Assembly (NCBI GenBank): GCA_032209605.1
Contig: JASFXZ010000003.1
Span: forward strand, 31,646,762 to 31,710,761
Length of the DNA: 64,000 nucleotides
DNA from: Mactromeris polynyma
Taxonomy: Eukaryota; Mollusca; Bivalvia; Venerida; Mactridae
Direction: 5' to 3'
The translations under genes were made by a program, and so were the position numbers. Below, in pieces: positions 61,801 to 64,000 of the stretch. Positions within the stretch are counted from its first letter, which is position 1, and every line of letters starts with the position of its first letter. Below the pieces are notes generated by a model that saw only the letters and a program-made list of their open reading frames with translations, was not told the DNA's origin and did no database searches.

Positions 61801-64000
61801 TGCTTACAGTAGAATAAATGCTTACAACTTTCACTATCAGGTTTGTGTTATTGTTGTTGTTGTAGTTGTTGTTGTTGTTGTTGTAGTTGTTGTTGTTGTT
61901 GTTGTAGTTGTTGTTGTTGTTGTTGTGTGATTTGTATGAAACTTATCAACTTTACCACTTGTCATAAATTTATCTCCGTAGTTTCGTTTTCATCCGATTT
62001 TACCACTGTTTCTGTGAAACAACTATTTTTATCATGATCTTTTTCCACTTAACAAATACCATATCCTACTAAATTCTTGATTAAACTTCCCTGCTTGGGA
62101 GAGGGGCTGTTATCTTCATCTATAAACACTTTCATATAATTTTGAACACAATTCTGTGAATTTAACCAAAAACTGTAAGCTTCAAATCATAATTATTATC
62201 TGTTGCACTTATTATGTTCCTTTGATCATGGGGAAATTAAAGTTATGTATTGTTTTCTTTACTTCACAAAAAAATGAACAATGATAAGTAATATATTGTA
62301 ATATTCTTACTGCTGGTTAAAGTGTTACTATAATATTGGGGTGAACTGGACATAATAAGAAAATGATTCCTGTAGGATGATATTTGCAATTTAATGAATT
62401 TTTTGTGATCAATTACAATCTCATTAAAAAGTGCTGTTTATTGTGTGTATGGGTATCCAAACTGAAGTGGGTCTAACTTTAATGAGAATACTACGGCATT
62501 CAGTTGGTTTGAAGGAATTATCTGCTATTTACAGACACCTCTACACCTAGCAGTGATCACCAACCAACCTGATGCTGTCGATCTGTTGATACGAGCTGGT
62601 GGTGTTAGTACACTTGTTGACAGGAACGGTTATACCCCGGCACATCTTGCTGTCCTCTATGGACATACTGAATGTTTACAGAACTTACTGAAGTATGTGA
62701 GACCCGGTGTGTCTGCCAAGAAACCATTCCCTGAACTTAATGTTAGATGTTATGAGGGTATGTATCTTTGGGTTCACAATTTAATATTTTCCTTAAAAAA
62801 AAAGAAACACAAATATTTTGCATTGTTGTGCTATCTGGTAACAATTCTAGCACATCATAGATGTCTGATTGTGATTGTTGTGCTATCTGGTAACAATTCT
62901 AGCACATCATAGATGTCTGATTGTGATTGTTGTGCTATCTGGTAACAATTCTAGCACATCATAGATGTCTGATTGTGATTGTTGTGCTATCTGGTAACAA
63001 TTCTAGCACATCATAGATGTCTGATTGTGATTGTTGTGCTATCTGGTAACAATTATAGCACATCATAGATGTCTGATTGTGATTGTTGTGCTATCTGGTA
63101 ACAATTCTAGCACATCATAGATGTCTGATTGTGATTGTTTGTCATCCCATTCATTGCTGATTCTTTTTGTTTCTCTTTTTCATTCTAGTAAAATTGCAAA
63201 AAAAGATAAAATGATAAAAGTAAAATATTATAGTAGAAGAATTATTTATGAAGCTGATTTTGTAGGGATGATAGATTCTATTGAACGGATCCATGCATTG
63301 GGCTCATACAGTATGTACTATTTATAACTCTATTGTTTCCCCCATTCAGAACTTAACTGTACTAAATCAGTATTGTTCTCTTTCAGGTTTTACACCAGCT
63401 CATCTTGCAGCTCAGTTAGAGAATCTAGCAGCAATGAAGTTATTGGTATATGGTAAAGCTGATGTGAACATGGCTGATGGTAAGAGTGGTAGGACACCAT
63501 TACATCATGCTGTAGAAGTGGATGATCTCTCCCTGGCCGCTTATCTTATACTCCAGGTAACTATTACAATCATCCATTCATCTTGATTTATTGAGATTGT
63601 GGTTTGTTCTAGAATGTCAACTATAAGCCTTTTTTATACCAGTCCTGTGATGTACGATAATTGAGGCACGTTTGAAGACTTGATCAGAAAGTTTGTCTGA
63701 GAATTACTGTGATTTTGATTATACAAGTTTCTCAATATAACAGCACAGACCTATATACCTGGTATATAGGTCCGTGATAACAGTGAACCTGAAAAATGTT
63801 ATCATAACTTAACTTGTAGAATTATATTTAGGAATACATGTTATTTACTATGCTTGCTTTCATTCAGGCTGGAGCTAATGTTCACGAGAAGAGATTTGAT
63901 GGTAACACAGCTCTCCATATTGCTTGTGGTCGTAGTAATGTTGGCATGGTAGCACTGCTGATGGCCGGTGGAGCTGATCCTCATGTTGAAAATGATGATG
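19691..64000 (+). CDS. NFKB1: Class I NF-kB (p105/Relish type), partial at window end
   Basis: Coding exons: 19691-19802, 22191-22333, 27440-27588, 28463-28596, 33301-33459, 34801-34905, 38471-38565 or 38632-38726, 48781-48919, 50543-50707, 51133-51204, 51813-52937, 60828-60969, 61723-61840, 62535-62757, 63387-63556, 63868-64000 (cut by the window). All phases agree, giving about 1061 residues so far. The Rel homology domain (about 40-345) carries the DNA-contact loop [13 protein letters not shown]. It is followed by the KRRK nuclear localisation signal, a Gly/Ser/Asn-rich region (about 365-400), a 375-residue linker exon and ankyrin repeats from about 820. The architecture is that of p105/p100/Relish, precursors whose ankyrin half holds the Rel half inactive until signal-driven processing. 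The start is fixed by an in-frame TAA two codons upstream of ATG 19691, with a strong context (A at -3, G at +4). Any C-terminal death domain or IKK sites lie outside the window. Confidence 0.97.
20275..20517. mobile_element. Putative MITE in NF-kB intron 1
   Basis: The ends GCCTCAGTCACACTGG and CCGGTGAGACTGGGGC are imperfect inverted repeats bounding about 240 bp without coding capacity. Confidence 0.55.
21363..21545. mobile_element. pogo/Tigger-like MITE, copy 1
   Basis: Terminal inverted repeats read CAGTCCGACCTCGTTTATTC and, at the other end reversed, CAGTTGGACCTCATTCATTC, next to TA. Related copies lie at 41051-41160 (partial) and 53208-53375. The internal segment CCGAAATAAAT is shared, with slight variation. 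Confidence 0.65.
22191..22333 (+). CDS. NFKB1: NF-kB exon: start of Rel homology domain
   Basis: Encodes residues 38-85. [20 protein letters not shown] with the following EGPSHGG is the DNA-recognition loop of NF-kB proteins, including the redox-sensitive Cys. The conserved SEK(I/N)RKT(V/Y)P segment follows. Acceptor ATATTTCAG, donor GTAAAG. Confidence 0.97.
23254..23275. repeat. Palindrome with C5/G5 arms
   Basis: CCCCCTCAAA and TTTGAGGGGG form a perfect 10-bp inverted repeat around a 2-bp centre. Confidence 0.6.
23592..24100. repeat. Minisatellite, 63 bp x about 8
   Basis: The unit contains CAATCTTCACACTCAGACAG and ATTGTGCAGAGTACTGGGTA. Because 63 is a multiple of 3, the array leaves an artificial open frame of 173 codons on the plus strand. 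Confidence 0.95.
25004..25815. repeat. Minisatellite, 20 bp x about 40
   Basis: The unit is CAGCTGTCTGTATGAAGTCT, with scattered C/T variants (CAGCTGTTTGTAT) and CAGCTCTTTGTAT units at the 3' edge. Most units hold a CAGCTG E-box. It lies in NF-kB intron 2. Confidence 0.97.
27440..27588 (+). CDS. NFKB1: NF-kB exon: Rel homology N-terminal domain
   Basis: Encodes residues 86-135. It aligns with the p50 region from the ICNYVGPAK motif to VGKHCEDGIC (here IRNYACPAK and [10 protein letters not shown]). The exon ends in phase 2 at GTAAAA, and the alternative read-through stops at once. Confidence 0.95.
28049..28443. mobile_element. Foldback MITE with about 90-bp inverted arms
   Basis: The left arm starts CATCCTCAGTACCCAGGCTA and the right arm is its near-complement, ending TAGCCTGTGTACCGAGGATG. 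Further in, the arms share ATGATACCCTGG and TGCATGAATATTCATTAGCA. The right end lies 20 bp upstream of an NF-kB exon. Confidence 0.85.
28463..28596 (+). CDS. NFKB1: NF-kB exon: Rel homology N-terminal domain
   Basis: Encodes residues 135-179. [20 protein letters not shown] matches the p50 segment [20 protein letters not shown]. The acceptor lies 20 bp from the end of a long-arm foldback element. Donor GTAACT. Confidence 0.95.
28637..29674 (+). mobile_element. Internally deleted mariner element
   Basis: The ends read CGAGGGGTGTCCCAGAATTA and, reversed, TGAGGGGTGTCCCAGATTTA, flanked by TA duplications. A decayed transposase remnant covers the helix-turn-helix region ([31 protein letters not shown] at about 29152-29348). 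It is followed directly by a C-terminal-like piece ([20 protein letters not shown]). The catalytic DDE core is missing and stops interrupt the upstream part. At 1038 bp it is shorter than the usual 1.3 kb. Confidence 0.85.
29725..29965 (+). mobile_element. tRNA-derived SINE, copy 1
   Basis: The head has a tRNA-like A box (CAGCTCAGTCGATAAAGTGC) and B box (GGTTCAAATGCC). The body shares GACTGAAGATAAT, GTCATTTGTC and TACTGGTTGGTAA with the copies at 34015 and 34436. Confidence 0.7.
30710..30840. mobile_element. CACAGGAGATTGT MITE, copy 1
   Basis: About 131 bp with inverted ends CACAGGAGATTGT and ACAATCTCCTGTG, and GGATAAAGGG and AAAGGGAGAGAACT motifs inside. Other copies: 36400-36535, 48066-48184 and 53933-54062. 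Confidence 0.85.
32244..32539. mobile_element. MITE with nested palindromes
   Basis: The ends share GTTTTTTAGAGGTAGG and its complement CCTACCTCTAAAAAAC. Inside, GCTAGCTACAAAATGGCG and CGCCATTTTG...AAAGCTAGC form another inverted repeat around GC-rich sequence containing GGCGCGCGCC. Confidence 0.7.
33301..33459 (+). CDS. NFKB1: NF-kB exon: end of N-terminal Rel domain, start of dimerisation domain
   Basis: Encodes residues 180-232. [12 protein letters not shown] and VVSDPIYDS match the p50 segments LSVVRLMFTAFL and VVSDAIYDS. The short spacing between the two lacks the longer vertebrate insert. Acceptor CACTTCAG, donor GTAAGC. Confidence 0.96.
34015..34235 (+). mobile_element. SINE, copy 2 (head missing)
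   Basis: Shares GACTGAAGATAATGCATC, GTCATTTGTC, TACTGGTTGGTAACCC and the following body with the copy at 29725. The tRNA-like head is not clear. Confidence 0.6.
34436..34700 (+). mobile_element. SINE, copy 3
   Basis: The head has diverged A and B boxes (CCAGTCAGGGCATTC, GGTTGGAGCC). The body has GAAGATAATAATTATGTG, GTCATTTGTTCTCCAC and TACTGGTTGATAACTC. It ends about 100 bp before an NF-kB exon. Confidence 0.65.
34801..34905 (+). CDS. NFKB1: NF-kB exon: dimerisation domain
   Basis: Encodes residues 233-267. [10 protein letters not shown] and [14 protein letters not shown] match p50 NLKIVRMDR and GGEEIYLLCDKVQK. The p50 dimer-interface Tyr/Leu pair (IYLL) is Phe/Leu here. It ends in phase 1 at GTGATT, the entry to the alternative exon pair. 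Confidence 0.95.
36400..36535. mobile_element. CACAGGAGATTGT MITE, copy 2
   Basis: The left arm reads CACTGGAGATTGTCAAAGAG followed by two TTCTCTCCCTTTATCC-type motifs (one as TTTCTCCCTTTATCC). The right arm is GGATAAAGGGAGAGAACT followed by CTTGACAATCACC. Confidence 0.85.
38471..38565 (+). CDS. NFKB1: NF-kB alternative exon A (dimerisation domain)
   Basis: A 95-nt exon with acceptor CATTTGCAG and donor GTAATA; phase 1 in, phase 0 out. It begins [16 protein letters not shown] and ends GPFDVHRQ, matching the p50 segment that begins DDIQIRF and ends DVHRQ. Exon B, 66 nt downstream, encodes the same structural segment, and only one of the two can be used without losing the frame. Confidence 0.93.
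38632..38726 (+). CDS. NFKB1: NF-kB alternative exon B (dimerisation domain)
   Basis: A 95-nt exon with acceptor TTTTTACAG and donor GTAAAC, and the same phases as exon A. It begins [16 protein letters not shown] and ends GPCDVHRQ, identical to exon A at 22 of 32 residues. The invariant Trp and the FGP and DVHRQ motifs are kept and there are no stops, so it looks functional and not a decayed copy. Confidence 0.9.
39535..40876. repeat. Minisatellite, 42 bp x about 32
   Basis: The unit contains GTTATTGAGATCAGATGGGT and GGTTGTTGTATATACTCTGG, with GTTGTTGTA/GTTGTGGTA and GATCAGA/GAACAGA variants mixed in blocks. Because 42 is a multiple of 3, it carries a 496-codon artificial open frame ([14 protein letters not shown] repeated). 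It lies in the intron after alternative exon B. Confidence 0.97.
41051..41160. mobile_element. pogo/Tigger-like MITE, partial copy 2
   Basis: Shares CAGTCGGATCTTCTGTCTGA, GGTATCATCCGAAATAAATA and TTAGGCATGA with the copies at 21363 and 53208. The second inverted end is not visible. Confidence 0.55.
41620..42005. repeat. Direct duplication of about 140 bp
   Basis: Two nearly identical blocks (about 41620-41763 and 41857-42003) share GGGGAAATTGCTGGTACAAA, TTAATACTTAATAAACTTGA and GGATCAGCTGATACTAGTA, then TTTTAGCTCACCTGAGCAGA. The second block runs into the 52-bp array. Confidence 0.85.
41952..42525. repeat. Minisatellite, 52 bp x about 11, built on a molluscan repeat motif
   Basis: The unit contains TTTTAGCTCACCTGAGCAGA, CGGCAAAGCTTGG and TGATACTAGTACGTTGAGA. 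TTTTAGCTCACCTGAGC is a motif seen widely in bivalve interspersed repeats, so the array seems to be an expansion inside such an element. The flanking 42520-42670 segment looks like the rest of that element. Confidence 0.93.
43892..44114. repeat. Minisatellite, 72 bp x 3
   Basis: The unit contains AAGCCTGAGACTGGGCATAC and GTGTCTGGTGACACTGGGAC; the latter holds a GTGTC...GACAC hairpin. Followed by a C-run at about 44150-44164. Confidence 0.93.
44535..44688. mobile_element. Hairpin MITE with about 52-bp arms
   Basis: The left arm TTGTATAATTTTATTGACCT...TTCATGGTCAATGCA pairs almost perfectly with the right arm (TGCATTGACCATGAAGATAT...AATAAAATTATACAA), leaving a loop of about 45 bp. Confidence 0.85.
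48066..48184. mobile_element. CACAGGAGATTGT MITE, copy 3
   Basis: CACAGGAGATTGTCACAAG is followed by TTCTCTCCCTTTTTCC and TTCTCTCCCTTTATCC. The right arm is GGATAAAGGGAGAGAACTTG and TGACAATACCCTGTG. It lies 600 bp before an NF-kB exon. Confidence 0.87.
48781..48919 (+). CDS. NFKB1: NF-kB exon: C-terminal part of dimerisation domain
   Basis: Encodes residues 300-345. [37 protein letters not shown] match the p50 strands [15 protein letters not shown] and RRKSDLETSEPKPFLYYP. Donor GTTTGT is weak. It follows a 10-kb intron. Confidence 0.96.
50345..50515 (-). mobile_element. tRNA-derived SINE, second family, copy 1
   Basis: Read on the minus strand it has a tRNA-like head (TAGGTCACTGGTCAACGG as A box, GAGTCCGAATCCC as B box), then CACCTTGGGCAAGGTTGAAA. 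It ends about 27 bp before an NF-kB exon acceptor. Confidence 0.65.
50543..50707 (+). CDS. NFKB1: NF-kB exon: nuclear localisation signal and glycine-rich region
   Basis: Encodes residues 346-400. [10 protein letters not shown] is the nuclear localisation signal (p50 QRKRQKLMPN). It is followed by a run of Gly, Ser and Asn (about 365-400). In p105 the glycine-rich region is needed for proteasomal processing to p50, so a similar role is plausible. Confidence 0.93.
51133..51204 (+). CDS. NFKB1: NF-kB exon: short linker exon
   Basis: A 72-nt exon encoding residues 401-424, with no recognised domain. It is supported by good splice sites (acceptor TGTTTTCAG, donor GTGAGT) and by phase 1 on both sides. 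It could be skipped without a frame change. Confidence 0.8.
51570..51718 (-). mobile_element. tRNA-derived SINE, second family, copy 2
   Basis: Minus-strand head GGCCTAGTCGTTAACTGGTT and B box GAGTTTGAATCCTGCC, then CTTGAGTAAGATTGAAACGC, parallel to the copy at 50345-50515. Confidence 0.65.
51813..52937 (+). CDS. NFKB1: NF-kB exon: 375-residue linker between Rel and ankyrin halves
   Basis: An 1125-nt exon encoding residues 425-799, the largest exon of the gene. It is rich in Gln, Asn, Ser, Pro and Thr. LKIEQD (Lys about 582) fits the psi-K-x-E SUMOylation consensus with an acidic residue after it. An acidic, aromatic stretch (about 604-633, with DTDFLW and NTELFD) resembles activation-domain composition. 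Asp-rich [12 protein letters not shown] and [10 protein letters not shown] lie at about 677-702. Human p105 has a much shorter linker. Acceptor TTGTTACAG, donor GTGAGT. Confidence 0.92.
53208..53375. mobile_element. pogo/Tigger-like MITE, copy 3
   Basis: Left end TGTTGGACCTCGTTTCTATG; right end reversed CAGTTGAACCTCGTTAATTC, next to TA. It shares GAAATAAATAT, TTAGGCATGA and GACCTGATGAATTCGAA with the other copies. Confidence 0.7.
53933..54062. mobile_element. CACAGGAGATTGT MITE, copy 4
   Basis: The left arm CACTAGAGATTGTCCTTGG is followed by TTCTCTCCCTTTATCC. The right arm has two AAAGGGAGAGAACTC motifs before GAGACAATCTCCTGTG. Confidence 0.85.
56526..57345. repeat. Minisatellite, 17-23 bp x about 35
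   Basis: The unit is CCAGAGTGAATTCTGACTGG with an optional GGT, so the period varies. At the 5' end two longer units of about 69 bp contain GTGATATCTGACTTGTTCAG. Each unit has AGTGAATTCTGACT, an EcoRI site inside a partial palindrome. The minus-strand open frames here are repeat artefacts. Confidence 0.95.
59240..59320. mobile_element. Short Tigger-like MITE
   Basis: AACCTCAATATTAAGACCAC and its near-complement GTGGTCTTATTATTGAGGTT face each other across about 30 bp; CAGTAAAACCTCAATAATAA at the right end (reversed) resembles Tigger termini. Confidence 0.6.
59367..59972. repeat. Minisatellite, 46 bp x about 13
   Basis: The unit contains GATATAGAATCAAACCCATT and TAGGATAGACTGTGAGTGTG, followed by GGCAG or GACAG. 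The units are almost identical, suggesting recent expansion. Confidence 0.96.
60828..60969 (+). CDS. NFKB1: NF-kB exon: entry to ankyrin domain
   Basis: Encodes residues 800-847. [20 protein letters not shown] matches the p105 segment [20 protein letters not shown] just before the first ankyrin repeat. It ends in phase 2 at GTAAGT. Confidence 0.95.
61723..61840 (+). CDS. NFKB1: NF-kB exon: ankyrin repeat 1
   Basis: Encodes residues 847-886. [19 protein letters not shown] is an ankyrin helix pair. Its GTTTGT donor runs straight into a GTT/GTA microsatellite. Confidence 0.94.
61846..61927. repeat. GTT/GTA trinucleotide microsatellite at an exon donor
   Basis: About 27 triplets of GTT with GTA interruptions at regular spacing. 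It begins about 6 nt after the donor of the ankyrin-1 exon (61840). The resulting poly-Val frame is an artefact. Confidence 0.95.
62535..62757 (+). CDS. NFKB1: NF-kB exon: ankyrin repeats 2-3
   Basis: Encodes residues 887-960. [20 protein letters not shown] and [20 protein letters not shown] are two consecutive ankyrin repeats, close to p105 [20 protein letters not shown]. Acceptor TATTTACAG, donor GTATGT. Confidence 0.97.
62822..63139. repeat. Minisatellite, 52 bp x about 6
   Basis: The unit contains TTGTTGTGCTATCTGGTAAC and AATTCTAGCACATCATAGAT. Inside, GTGCTAT...ATTCTAGCAC is a weak inverted repeat. It lies in the intron between the ankyrin 2-3 and 4-5 exons. Confidence 0.95.
63387..63556 (+). 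CDS. NFKB1: NF-kB exon: ankyrin repeats 4-5
   Basis: Encodes residues 961-1017. [20 protein letters not shown] and [20 protein letters not shown] match p105 repeats ([20 protein letters not shown]). Acceptor CTCTTTCAG, donor GTAACT. Confidence 0.97.
63746..63777. repeat. Palindrome related to 17262-17281
   Basis: CACAGACCTATATACC and GGTATATAGGTCCGTG form a 16-bp imperfect inverted repeat in the last intron of the window. Confidence 0.6.
63868..64000 (+). CDS. NFKB1: NF-kB exon: ankyrin repeat 6, cut by window end
   Basis: Encodes residues 1018-1061. It includes [20 protein letters not shown] and [10 protein letters not shown], matching the p105 repeat with GADPLVEN. The exon runs off the window. 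Confidence 0.95.

Noticed and set aside
61568..61930. 120-codon frame ending in a Val run
   Set aside because: It contains the real ankyrin exon but continues through the donor into a GTT microsatellite; only 61723-61840 is coding.

Overview
The window is nuclear DNA from an animal, most likely a bivalve mollusc. It is AT-rich. Its two protein genes are split into short exons with GT-AG introns and align with animal USP36 and NF-kB p105/Relish. It also carries repeat motifs that are common in bivalve genomes, such as TTTTAGCTCACCTGAGC and ACAAGAGGCCCATGAGGG. The species cannot be named from the sequence alone.

Layout. Positions 1-3.4 kb hold no recognisable gene, only an interspersed repeat around 1.4-2.1 kb. 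From 6.1 to 16.3 kb, on the minus strand, lies a complete 17-exon USP36-type ubiquitin-specific protease gene. The exons join without a frame break into about 1117 codons, close to the length of human USP36. The 16.3-19.6 kb interval is a head-to-head intergenic region with a minisatellite at 18.6-18.85 kb and a cluster of CCAAT and kB-like sites at 19.18-19.22 kb. From 19.7 kb to the window end, on the plus strand, lies a class I NF-kB gene (NFKB1/Relish type). Its order is Rel homology domain, nuclear localisation signal, glycine-rich region, a very large single-exon linker, then ankyrin repeats. The window cuts the gene inside the ankyrin domain, so the C-terminal region is not seen.

The most striking observation is a pair of adjacent, homologous 95-nt exons (38471-38565 and 38632-38726) inside the Rel dimerisation domain. 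They have the same phase and are separated by a 66-nt intron. Using one keeps the reading frame; using both or neither gives a premature stop. This is the signature of mutually exclusive exons and implies two NF-kB isoforms that differ at 10 of 32 residues in the immunoglobulin-like dimerisation module.

The NF-kB introns are long and full of repeats. They contain at least nine minisatellite or microsatellite arrays, an internally deleted mariner element, several MITE families (one present four times with a repeated TTCTCTCCCTTTATCC motif), long-arm foldback elements and at least two families of tRNA-like SINEs. The USP36 introns are short and nearly free of such arrays.

In Drosophila the USP36 orthologue (scny) restrains the IMD pathway, which activates the NF-kB protein Relish. 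The neighbouring genes may therefore act in the same innate immune pathway, but this is inference from family knowledge.
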